Positions 33,301-42,396 of a stretch of DNA of 64,000 nt are shown one piece after another; the first letter of the stretch is position 1; the number at the start of each line of letters is the position of its first letter. The DNA comes from Flectonema sp. DT1601 (Eukaryota > Euglenozoa > Diplonemea > Diplonemida > Diplonemidae). Under the pieces are notes generated by a model that did no database searches, was not told the origin of the DNA, and was given only the letters and a program-made list of their open reading frames with translations. Both the position numbers and the translations under genes were made by a program. Where the stretch lies: positions 806,001 to 870,000 of the forward strand of contig OZ025815.1 in NCBI GenBank assembly GCA_964019425.1, in the 5' to 3' direction.

Positions 33301-33513
33301 GAGTCAGCATTTATCTGTATTGCTTCATGGTCAACTTCCAAGGAGGTTATTGAGTTGTCGTTCAACTCTGTTCTTCTCGGAGGGAGTCACTTTAAGGCAA
33401 CTGCTCCTGGAATTAAGGGACTGCAAAATTCTACTGACTTGGGAGATGGTACCGGGAAGATCACCATCTCTCCAGGAAGTGGTATTGCTATTCATCTTAT
33501 TATCTCTCAGTGA
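30361..33513 (+). CDS. Secreted GH123-like glycoside hydrolase, array copy 5
   Basis: The product is 1,050 residues. The signal peptide, the region of about 135-415 and the C-terminal third are almost identical to the other copies. The loop at 106-130 is replaced (KHDGTQFYVYYYSHYQ, TGSIEFSWWNC, one residue shorter). From 31606, about residue 416, to roughly residue 640 the sequence is strongly diverged at both silent and replacement sites, with a sharp left boundary. Further patches are GFCEAWNCHGG, LSTNYSACWQS, SRSMIRLRK and GAISPPGPGYATYF. It looks like a chimera with a more distant family member. The frame is intact and the key motifs are kept. Confidence 0.85.
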   Translation: MHRTVIIASLLLQAVGFPVLNITTASTWPAKNGTFYYGDIRAVMTLPQVTGSSDESIDVQVWWRKNDMSPTKKGVVVTNSKGDHMQISVSGVTNSCGELTVSRGKHDGTQFYVYYYSHYQSGTGSIEFSWWNCTSHTDKSCVLSSTEGTCSTTLSGAKYVTGLQNRPQPKASLDHTPTGEPFHGFTQMELVASPEEVAAVVTKNPAVATFMEHRRNVIRMIHFLPVKWVVAASGSSVRSLTDNVQPGEYFTYQIGVFPTSDVFVSDVVFSDLKSASGGVISASSQNCFNTEGVDMFGKSFVKSLEVKTRNVGALWIGVDVSANVTSGSYEGQVVVVLEDGTKITHSLTLIVSGPPVENHGDDNIYNMGRLRWLNSDLGIDDTIPAPYTGIKVTEGTGSERLTLQLVNKEVVISETGLPSSSVVTTVKNVKGQQEVFTNSAFTEASEFVGTDTSGAKIRFTPVSFTSNNKPEKVTWTAVLSASVGKLFMEGSFGFDSHVVLNATFDLIKPLSDIGLSVPVKNPKYTVGMGNVGSVFKPFNWTWDASKGDNKLWLGEPQAGLIIILKGEGPKWDNPLFSSEMPLIPFIPSSWGGVNQKTGQYGASMTETGVVTTSGPRSVGVTSFLFDIILTPAKQLNMTAHWGQRYFQVGYHVGYLSPEEVKAAGATVVTLHQGTQGVVNNSLVNPYINYPFVPDTVNFMENYTRISHDLDMRVKFYYTIRELSNHAVELYALRSLGGEIITDESPYVVPPMGFCEAWNCHGGGVYLHEHLSTNYSACWQSALSNGEWDAAVCDIGSSRWFNYYIEGLRSSISKAPHMDGVYFDGINFDSRSMIRLRKVMDSSAVGKKYTPVIDIHTGNVGAISPPGPGYATYFAHADLAWNGEGFRYSDDDAYWLVEVSSLIYGIPADRLGGGDGYEFRSLVFGMTERNSPLASEVWKTWDAVGIRTSEMFSYFDPVEIQPVTLSAPNSGIKLTTYLNYKESAFICIASWSTSKEVIELSFNSVLLGGSHFKATAPGIKGLQNSTDLGDGTGKITISPGSGIAIHLIISQ

Positions 33514-33721
33514 AATTACTTTACACGAGATCGTTCTTCTGTTTTATTTTATTTTGCTATTTAACAAGTGTTGGAGGAGCTGAAAATAATGTAGAGACGC
33601 TCCCTGCTATCTCTCAGTAAAATTGACAAGGAACTTGTTATTGGCGCTGTAGTACAATTTGACAGATTTTCTTTTATTTTTGTTGCAACAACTAACGTAT
33701 TTGATTTTTTCCGACATTGAA

Positions 33722-33753
<32 letters not shown>

Positions 33754-34785
33754 CTAATTATTATCATCAGTTCCTCCATTGCAAGTTTTGTACTCTGCAT
33801 TTCCCTTTATGCAGCAGATTATGGAAAAACTGTTGACTCTGGCGGTAGTTCATATTTTCAAGTTTTTTTTTTTTTTTTTTTAATTCATTTAGGGTGCAAA
33901 CAGCTCTCGTGATGTTTTTCTTCAATGTTTGATTTTTTCCCCTTCTTTTTTTTTCCCCTTCCCCTTTCTTGTTCTTCTTCTGTAAACGTTAATTCGGATA
34001 ATATTATTTTCCCTATTTCTCTATGTTACTCCAGTTATTAATTTATTCTAAGCTCGGAGCTTTGAAATAAACCTGTATGACTGGAGATTAACAAGTTGTT
34101 TGTTTCTCAGCAAAACATTGAAAAGAAACTAGCGCAAGCTTTTTAATGCTTCTGCTCATTTTTTTTTTTTTTTTTGCTTTTTCTAACTACGAAAAAGAAT
34201 CGGCACCTAACTAAATAATTCTCACACCTTGTTTTTTTGTTTGTGTTCAACCAAAAAAAAAAAACAAAAAACAAAAAACAAGAAACAGTATTCCTTACCT
34301 TTGAGAATAGCAAGTCTTATTATCTTAGCAAGGTTTTTTTTTTTAATCCTCTGTTACTGTGAGTTACCTAGCACTCATAATATACAGTAACGTTGGATTA
34401 AATAACTAACTAACTAATCCGACTAAGATGAGAGAACTTATTCTTTTTTTTAAAAATTATTTATTACAATTCAAAACTAAACTAAAAACCAACCTTACTT
34501 ACTCTTTTAGATCATATCAATCTCGGCTACTGCGAAAAGAATAAAGACGTCTCTCGTTTGTGAATTGGTTTTCTGATTTCTGACTGCAACAACACCAATC
34601 CCAAAACAAGTGATTCCATAAACTTGTTGTCATTTACCCTTCGGGAATATCAGATTAAAGATGTGTGCATGTCTTCGATAAGACTTTATATCTAAATTTG
34701 ATATTATTTTATTTATTTTTTTTTTTATTGGGGGTGTTGGTGGTCACTTACTTCTCGTGCTTCTCTAAAAGAATTGAACTTCCCC
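33514..34785. other. Spacer after the hydrolase array
   Basis: The first 60 bases resemble the 3' block after the other copies and then diverge. Long A/T runs (33728-33752, 33865-33882, 34159-34175) and repeat C (34347-34410) follow. No gene is seen. Confidence 0.6.
34347..34410 (+). repeat. Dispersed repeat family C, copy 2
   Basis: It is slightly shorter than the copy at 30165-30240 and shares TATACAGTAACGTTGGATTA and the AACTAACTAACT end. Confidence 0.8.
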
Positions 34786-37197
34786 ATGACTTCGATTAAA
34801 AAAAAGAATATTTTAATTCCTCAGTTAATAATACAAAACATGACAATCGTATTCAAGAATGAGACCATCTGGTCTATCTCTCTTAGTGACTGTATAGTTG
34901 GAAATAATGTTACCGAGTGCGCAGATTTAATAGCTGACGACGATGTGATTGAATCTGCTGGAGATCACTGCCTTCAATGGAATGAAGAAAAAATGTCTGA
35001 ATTGGAAGGAACTTCCTTCCATTATAATGTAAAGCAGCTTCAAGAAAAATACAACAGTGATCGTGTAGAGAGGATCTCGATGGTGTTTAAGCAAATGATT
35101 CCTGAAGTTGATGGGAAAATAGTAATGTTGTCGACGTCTCAATTGTCAAAGAAAGTAAGAAAACAAAATCACAAACCAAACTGCAAGTACGTCATCGACG
35201 GTGATAAACTTTGTCTTATTGCTGTTGAGGATTTGTTGGTTAAGGATTTTGATAATTTTTCAATTTTTTCAGTTTGTTATAGAACCGACTTGTCGTCAGA
35301 TGTCATCGAATGTTTGTACGACGTGACTGTTGTTGATAAGAGTAACCATCCTGGTAACAACATTGAGATTGCTTTTGAAGTACCTCTTGAGGCTGTCGAC
35401 ATCCTATCTCCATTCTTAGAAGGGTCTACCTGCTCCAGTATTAATGGAAACCTTACTAAACACAATTTAACAATAGCGAATCCATATCCGATGACGTTGA
35501 GATTATCAGCGAGGAGTCATCAGAGTTGTTCTGGAGAAGCTCCGACTGAAGATTCTGTTGATTGCTGTCTTGAAAAATTATTATCATCAATGAAGGACAG
35601 CATCACATCGAAGACCACCAGGTGGGATATTCGTTCTACAGAATTAGATATTCTTATTAGTTCATTGTCACGACTAAGCCATGGAACAACCCTTCGCAAG
35701 AATGGTGCTTGTCATAAAATCCTTAGGGAACCACCAGTCGTTCATGGTGAAACACTTGCTGGAGTTCCTCTCCATAAGTGCCTTTCTGTTGATACAGCAG
35801 TTGAGCATCCAACAATAAACAATAACGGTCTTTGTAACAATCTCAGTGAAATTCAAATTAGAACCCTTCAGGTCTGCGTGTTAATTGATAATTTGGTATC
35901 ATTTCTTCCCAAACTAAACTCCTTAGAAGTTCCTCCACCTTGCATGTGGTCAGCTAATGAAGTTGAATTCTTAAAAGGAACTTCAGCATACGAAAAGGTT
36001 TTGACTGCAAGGAAGCAAATGAACGCTGACTTAACACATTTAAGAACAATAAATGGACCTCACATCACCACAGAGGCTTATCAATATGCGACATGTATAG
36101 TCAGTATGTGTACTATTGATGTTACCCTACCAGATGAAGCTGTTAACGTTGATGTTTCTGAGGGTAAGATTCAACCAGTGACATGGGTTGATTATGATGG
36201 TGATCGAATAGCTTTCAGACTAAATGATGAAAACCAGTTGATTTATTCATTAAATTCAGAAGATCGTCCTGCTGTTACCGACATGGAAGTTATCAACAAT
36301 GGTGTTGGTCTTCGCTTTCCCTCAATCGATAGAGAAGTTGATTTAGTTGAGCCAAGCAGTCCAAACAACGCATATCAATTAATATTTAGCACGATAAGAG
36401 CATTGGCTGAAGCTGCGAAGGTATCTCACGATATTCCGAAAAATATGCAATTCGTGAAACCTTCCAAAACCGTCAGCGTCATCGCTCCTGGAGCTGCCAT
36501 GCTTCCAAATCGACCAATTGGAAAATCTCCGACATTCTCTGAAGGGTCAGTTTGGTTTACAGCAGACGACACTGCAGAAGATAGTGACAATTCAGAGCAA
36601 TTGGGTGTCGCACATCTCCCTGTTGGTAACTCAGACTTGGTTTTAATGAGGGGAGAATTCTTTGAAAATAATCCGTTCTCAAACATTACATTCCTTCAAA
36701 AGATACCTTGTAGAACACTAGGAGCTGCTGAAACAGATTCTGATATCATCCACGGTCTTCAATTACAGGTTTATAATATGCTTTCTGAAGAAGGAACTGA
36801 TGATGTCAGTGTCGCTCTTCCTGATTTAGAAATGCTACAAAGTGGTCAGCAGTGTTTCTTTACTGTGACTCATAAGTTTTCGTTGAAGAATTTTGCAAGA
36901 TCACTGCTGTGGTTCGAGTTGGTTGCAACTATCGACTTCGATGTTGTGAAATCATCAAAATCAGAGTGCACAACTCTGACTTCAATTAAAAAATTAATTC
37001 GCGAACACTCCAATCTAGAGAAGGCTGTTACAGAAGTCTGTAAACAACTAGACGCTATCTCAAGTCAGTACCCTTCAAAATCTAATTCATGGGACGAAGA
37101 AAACCCAAAAAGACAATTAGCTCTCAAACTCGCTGTTGAGGAATTAGAGATGTTGGAACACATTAAAAAATCTCTTCAGAGCCTTGAAAAATTCTAA
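34786..37197 (+). CDS. Divergent SET-domain (Rubisco-LSMT/SETD-type) protein, probable lysine methyltransferase relative
   Basis: The product is 803 residues and intronless. The ATG at 34786 is preferred because the frame upstream offers only a TTG. A CTCTAAAAG possible acceptor lies about 15 bases upstream. The recognisable parts resemble class VII SET proteins: VHGETLAGVPLHKCLSV at about 317-334 (gE..lg.vP motif), a leucine-rich helix with SFLPKL, MWSANEVEFLKGT at about 387 (W..eEl..L.gt), TTEAYQYATCIVS, and LMRGEFFENNPF at about 621 (LL.YGFv..NP). A helical C-terminal part from 700 to 800 could be the substrate-binding domain. The NH and GEE...Y signature residues are not clear, so catalytic activity is doubtful. 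The first 300 residues are unrecognised. Confidence 0.5.
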   Translation: MTSIKKKNILIPQLIIQNMTIVFKNETIWSISLSDCIVGNNVTECADLIADDDVIESAGDHCLQWNEEKMSELEGTSFHYNVKQLQEKYNSDRVERISMVFKQMIPEVDGKIVMLSTSQLSKKVRKQNHKPNCKYVIDGDKLCLIAVEDLLVKDFDNFSIFSVCYRTDLSSDVIECLYDVTVVDKSNHPGNNIEIAFEVPLEAVDILSPFLEGSTCSSINGNLTKHNLTIANPYPMTLRLSARSHQSCSGEAPTEDSVDCCLEKLLSSMKDSITSKTTRWDIRSTELDILISSLSRLSHGTTLRKNGACHKILREPPVVHGETLAGVPLHKCLSVDTAVEHPTINNNGLCNNLSEIQIRTLQVCVLIDNLVSFLPKLNSLEVPPPCMWSANEVEFLKGTSAYEKVLTARKQMNADLTHLRTINGPHITTEAYQYATCIVSMCTIDVTLPDEAVNVDVSEGKIQPVTWVDYDGDRIAFRLNDENQLIYSLNSEDRPAVTDMEVINNGVGLRFPSIDREVDLVEPSSPNNAYQLIFSTIRALAEAAKVSHDIPKNMQFVKPSKTVSVIAPGAAMLPNRPIGKSPTFSEGSVWFTADDTAEDSDNSEQLGVAHLPVGNSDLVLMRGEFFENNPFSNITFLQKIPCRTLGAAETDSDIIHGLQLQVYNMLSEEGTDDVSVALPDLEMLQSGQQCFFTVTHKFSLKNFARSLLWFELVATIDFDVVKSSKSECTTLTSIKKLIREHSNLEKAVTEVCKQLDAISSQYPSKSNSWDEENPKRQLALKLAVEELEMLEHIKKSLQSLEKF

Positions 37198-37348
37198 AAA
37201 AAAAAAACTATCAAAAAAAAAAGAAATTTGTTTACGTTTGTTTTTTGCATTGCTTATCAGTTTGTTTTTGTTGGATTATCCAAGACAAGTATGTCTTGCA
37301 GCAACCATCTTGCTATCAGTTTGAGTGGTTTGGGATGTCAGTGTTTTC

Positions 37349-37379
<31 letters not shown>

Positions 37380-37533
37380 TTTTTCTATTGTTTTTAGCGT
37401 CTGACCGTGAATTTCCTGACTTGGAAGTTTTTTTTTTTTTTTTTTTTTTTTTGTTGCAGAAACAGAGATTATATTACGAGATCATTTTTTTTTTTTTTTT
37501 TTTTAAAAAAAGGTTTCCCAATCACCCCTTAAA
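37198..37533. other. Short intergenic region rich in homopolymers
   Basis: It holds A runs near 37349-37378 and T runs at 37430-37452 and 37487-37504. The T run then AAAAAAAG just before the next gene could be a splice acceptor. No gene is seen. Confidence 0.55.
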
Positions 37534-40415
37534 ATGGAAGACATAGCATGCATGAATGACGTTGACTGTCCAGAAAGAAAATTCTTCAGCGACAACGGAA
37601 GTGAATTCGGTCGCAAAGCAAGTCTTGGTAGACGTGTTTCAATGGCAACATCCGTTCACAGAACAGTTCGAATTCATTGTCTTTTTATAAAAAAAGATTC
37701 GAATAACGGATCAGACAGCAGTAGGAATAACGCTAATGTGTACTTAGGACCAGGTCTACTGGCTACACCACTACTAATGGAGGCAGCGAGGGATGTTAGG
37801 AAACACATATCGTTTGATGTTGTAGTGAGGAGTTACCATACTATCTCACTAGAAGACTTTGCTGATCGTGTGAGGGTAGTTCTTAATATTCCAACTGGAG
37901 CTGGGATAGAGATACGAGCTTGTCATGAAGGAAGCTCTGATTTATCAGACACCGTCACTTTAACAGAGACGAGTCAACTCTCTGAGATATTCGATTCTCA
38001 CACTGATGAAATAACTGTCAGAGTTCAACAAACAGCGAAATCCCGATTCTGGCCATTCGCAACCATCCTCATCAGCACTGCAGACTATTGCACTACATTA
38101 TTACTGGCAGTCAGCCTTTTGGGAAGAACTTCACAGACTTCGAAAAATTTTGGATGGGCTGTTTTAGCATCTCTTATTCTAACATCAATATTCAACCTTT
38201 TCTCATCCTTCTCTCTCCTCCGACTTGGAAAAGCCACCTCGAAATCATGCGCTAACTGGATGAGACAATGTCCTGCATCAGTAGCGTTAGGTTGTGTGTT
38301 ATCAATGATGAATGTATTAATACTTGAATTGCTATGGTCGAACGTGATGTTGTTAAAATTTTTAAACATGTTTTGTCCAATGCCTGAAAGAGTTAAGGAA
38401 ATGACTGTTTACAGGTATCTTTTCTTTTTTATTTATAGGTGATCGTGAGAGTGACGAAAACCCCCCCCAAAAAAAAAAAAAACACCTCAACAGGTCGTTG
38501 TATTCTCTCATTTTGGGTGATATTGTTCCTATAGTCGCTTCTGTTGTTGATTTTACTGGTGAGGGTGACGCTGGTTTTTTATCTGTTGCTTCGTTAGTGA
38601 CGTCTGCTGTATCTCTATTGCTGGGATCAACGAAAAAAATCATCGTAGCTCTTCTCATCCAAGACGAGGTTACGTCAAACACAGCAGATGGTGAACGCAC
38701 TGGTATCGATCCCCTTCTCAGTCCGAGATTTAATAACTTCGATACGATGTTGGGAACTACTAAAAAGAATGTCACAATCGCAGTTATCCACCTTAAAAAT
38801 ATTGATACGATCTGGTTAAAACCAAAGGCTATTGCTGCAGTTGTGTGCAGGTTTCATGAACATGTCTTTAGTGTAGTTAGAAAGAAAGGTACTTTCATTT
38901 TTTTTTTTTTTTGAAAAAAAAAACTAATCAAATCATACATACCTTAACAAAACAAAACAGGAGGAACAGTTCTCCGATTCACACACGGGAGTGTCATATT
39001 TATTCTAAACGGACCTCGCTCTCGTGTTGACCATGCTGCAGCAGCAGTTGAAGCTGCTTGTCAGATATATTCAACTTGGAATACACAACGCGCATCAGCA
39101 CTAACACAACAAGGACAACATGATATTCAGAGTCTGGAACTTGGCTGTGAAGTAGCAACAGCATCTTGCTACGTAGGAGCTTTGGGTACCAGTACAAGAA
39201 AAGAATATCAAGCTATAGGTTTGTTTATTGTTATTAACAGTCTGATTGAGATAGAAAGGGAAAAAAAAAAAAGAATCGGCACCTCACTAAATAATTCTGC
39301 ACACTTTGTTTTTTTGTTTTGTGTTAACGCTGCCACCAATTCTCTTTTCACTCGTAAAACATGTCTTCGAGATGGAAAAAAAACAAAAAAAAAAAAAAAA
39401 AAACATCCCCCAGGAACTGTTTGGGAAGTCTTATCCAACCTGCAGGGACTTAGACAGGCTCTTCAGATTCCTATGATCGCTAACGATGAGTGTGCTGTTG
39501 CTGCTGACCTTCCATCATATTTGAGACCTTGTGATTGCATTACTGGACCTTCTTCGTCGTTTACGACGTATCAAATTTTATCACAAAGCAGTTCAATTAG
39601 AAAACTCCGACTCCAAGTATGTCATTTTTTTTTCTTCTTTCTTTGTGTTATATTAACCAACGACAAATAAAATAAAAAAAAAAAAAAACACTCAGGAACC
39701 TCGCCTAGTTCAGATCTGGGACATTGTATTTTCTGAACTAAACAGAGGCAGCGTAGAGAAGGCAGCAATTGAACTAAATCACTATATTGACTTATTGGGA
39801 GACTCTGTAAAAGATCTCGTAGCAGAATGGTTATTAGAAAGGATAACTGGAAGAGATAATATCGAAATAGGTCAACGATATTCACGTTATCCCAGAACTA
39901 TGTTTTCACATCAATTGGAAGAAGATGATCCAAAAGAAGCAAGCATCGAAGAGCACTGTGCTAGAAGAAAAAGATTAAATTCATACCTAAGGAGTGGATC
40001 GTTAACACGAAGATCATGTACACCTGAGAGGGATGCCAGACATGTACTCTTACCTTGTAATAGCGTAACCAGCATGAGAAGTGATCACAGTTGTGATGAA
40101 GACGTGTTGAAGATACCTTCAGGCATTCGTCTTCATGCACCGCCTATGAATCATGATAGGTCATTTCAGAAATCACCAAGTTTATTACATGTGTGTGCTC
40201 CTCCGTGTAGTCCAACTAATCTTCTTAGTGTCAAGTCTGAACCTCTTGAGAGAGAATTTAGAATTCATAGCCATGCGAGTAATAATAGTAGTGGATTTGA
40301 TTCTCTTGCATTAGAACCGATTTCTTGTGTTGGAAATGCGAGATCTTCGCTGTCAACACCTCCCCTTATGAGTCTTGCTGCTAGTTGGGAAAAGACTGAG
40401 TCGCATGCTCTTTAG
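37534..40415 (+). CDS. Five-exon multi-pass membrane protein with degenerate class III nucleotidyl cyclase domain
   Basis: Exons 37534-38414, 38494-38888, 38961-39218, 39414-39616 and 39696-40415 join in frame (phases 2, 1, 1, 0) to give 818 residues. The introns are 79, 72, 195 and 79 bases. A cytosolic N-terminal part of about 165 residues is followed by about five hydrophobic segments. A cyclase-like domain then spans exons 2-4: VTIAVIHLKN (canonical metal-binding region), TVLRFTHGSVIFI, SRVDHAAAAVEAA, VGALGTSTRKEYQAIG and TVWEVLSNLQGL. The metal-binding aspartates are replaced, so it is probably a catalytically dead regulator or partner domain. The last exon gives a helical segment and a Ser-rich tail. 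It is related in type, not in detail, to the pair at 60063 and 62476. Confidence 0.75.
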
Positions 40416-40660
40416 TTATTATTTTATTAAACCTTAGTTATGTGTGTCATGGTTAAGGGAATTGTAATCAGATCTCTCACGTGACATACTAACTGAGTTG
40501 GGGATATGAGTTATTTCTTTTTTTTTTTTTTGTTTTGTTCGTTTTCTTACCTTCGAATGATAAATTTATAATGGTCTTCTTGTACCCAACGAAAGGATGA
40601 TCGATTTTACGTTACACTTTTTTTTTTTCACTCCTCCCTCCCTCCCTCCTCCTGACCAGT

Positions 40661-40975
40661 GGCTACTCGATTCGAGTAAGCCAGAGTCCGTTGGTACTAT
40701 CTTAACTCGATTCCGTACTTCACTGAATGACAACACGGAAAAATAGATGTGTATGCAGCTAAGTTGGAAACATTTATTATGATTTAAATTATTTACGTCA
40801 ATTGCGGAAACTAACGTTACCTTTTTAGTCAACATGTATCTCAGAACTAATTGTTAAATTATCGTAATGTTGTTTTATGATACAATACATTTGTATTTTA
40901 CGTACAAAATCGAACAGTTAACCCCCCTGACTGATGGCTACTCGATTCGAGTAAGCCAGAGTCTGTTGGTACCGT
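40661..40975 (+). repeat. Direct repeat pair around a D-type repeat
   Basis: GGCTACTCGATTCGAGTAAG with following CCAGAGTC(C/T)GTTGGTAC occurs at about 40662-40700 and again at about 40935-40975, some 265 bases apart. ACTCGA-T-TCGAGT is itself a short palindrome. The interval holds the repeat that ends CGAACAGTTAACCCCCC. Confidence 0.7.
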
Positions 40976-41940
40976 CTTAGACGGTCTTGTTTGTTTTCTT
41001 GCTTGCGAAGTTCCAGCGATAGGTTGTCCTTTATAAGCCGCTGAGTGCATTCAACTATGCACGTCGATCGCTTTTTTTTTTTTTTCCCCCCTCTGGTCAG
41101 ATGGAACTGGTTCTGAGACCAAAATCTTTGGTGACAGAGAAGGGCTCATGCGAATGCAGCTCCTCTTGAAAGATACTTATCCTCGACCTTTTTTTATTTA
41201 TTTATTTGCGACGTTATTCGGTATTGACGTACTGAAGAAGGATTTCTTATTTATATTATCTGTGAAATCAGTTCCTTCTGTTGAGAAGAACGGGAGAAAT
41301 TCATTTACGTTATGCTCTCTCGATTTATTCATATCTCTCCCTCTCAATCCGCCCAGAATAGAGGGTCAACGATTTTAAAAAAGCTACACAAGGCCGTGAC
41401 CGTAGTATACTTTTCTCCAAACCTGGGGTTGATCTGTAGGTTTTCCCTTTTTTAAAACTATGTACACTCAGAGGAGAGCCTTTGCAATCGAAATGCTGCA
41501 TTCAAACTCTTCTTTTTTATTTTATATTATTTTTATTTTTTGAAGAATCTTTTCCAGGCTTCTTTTTTCTTTTTTTTTGGCTGTCACAAAGAAGCAAATG
41601 TATGTGGGTAGCTAACACACTTGTACCCCACACTTTTCCCGCCCTCTCCCCTTCTTTTGACTGATAACCATTAATACTAATACACTTGTACCCCTTTAAA
41701 GGGGAATTCCAATGGGTAGGCTGAACTTAACAACAACAAAAAGCTCAATTCGATCCATTGTTTTTCTTATAATTTCATTTTTTCATTTTGCGTCTCTCAT
41801 CGTTTGTCAGAGTCTCACGGTTGGCTGGTAGCGATCTGACTGTTGAGCTTTTCCTGATTTCTTGGTTTCCTAGGCTTCGTAAATAAACATAATAACTTCA
41901 ACAATCCTTACTGAGTCTTCAGAAACGGTTACGGATTGGG

Positions 41941-42008
41941 TCCTCTGTTGCTGTGAATTACCCTCTTGTAGCACTCATTATACAGTAACGTTGGATTAAA
42001 TAACTAAC
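41941..42008 (+). repeat. Dispersed repeat family C, copy 3
   Basis: It matches the copies at 30165 and 34347 over TCCTCTGTTGCTGTGA and CAGTAACGTTGGATTAAATA. Confidence 0.8.
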
Positions 42009-42097
42009 TTATGTGGTCCGAAGAGAAAAGATTTTTTAATTTTAGCTTGAAACCATTATTTGTTTGTTGTTCTACGGATTTTTGCGTTTGATTTTTT

Positions 42098-42130
42098 TGA
42101 TTGACTGATAATTATTAATACTAACTAATA
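42098..42130 (+). repeat. Dispersed repeat family B, copy 1
   Basis: The core TGATTGACTGATAATTATTA followed by ATACTAACTA also occurs at 46381-46410 and 46508-46540. A shared upstream segment reads GAAACCA...TTTGTTTGTTGT. Confidence 0.75.
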
Positions 42131-42396
42131 ATCTGTAAAAAAGGAACAATTTTCGACACTGTGAAACTGATTCTTGTTGAGTGCAAAGGAAATCTCTGGT
42201 AAGTAAAAAGACATTATCTTTTGATTATCAGGGATGGGAAAAAATTATGGCGAAATCTTCCTTTTTTTACAGAAACACGACCCTTATCGATCATCTTATT
42301 GTTTTTTGAAATTTTTTTTTTTTCCCCTGTCCCTTTTTTTCCCCTTAAATTTTTCATTTTTTATTTTCCTCTCCAACAGGACACATATCGTCAAAT

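Larger units (their letters stand above)
40416..42396. other. Gene-poor stretch with several repeat families
   Basis: It contains two copies of the CTACTCGATTCGAGTAAGCC element (about 40661-40702 and 40929-40975), a GAACAGTTAACCCCCC repeat (40845-40928), repeat C (41941-42008) and repeat B (42098-42130). A short open stretch at 42146-42200 ends at a GGTAAGT donor-like site and may be an untranslated exon of the next gene. No certain gene is seen. Confidence 0.55.

Noticed and set aside
41101-41169. 22-codon frame after a T/C tract and CAG (MELVLRPKSL...)
   Set aside because: It has an attractive acceptor-like context but is too short, with no second exon that I can join in frame.
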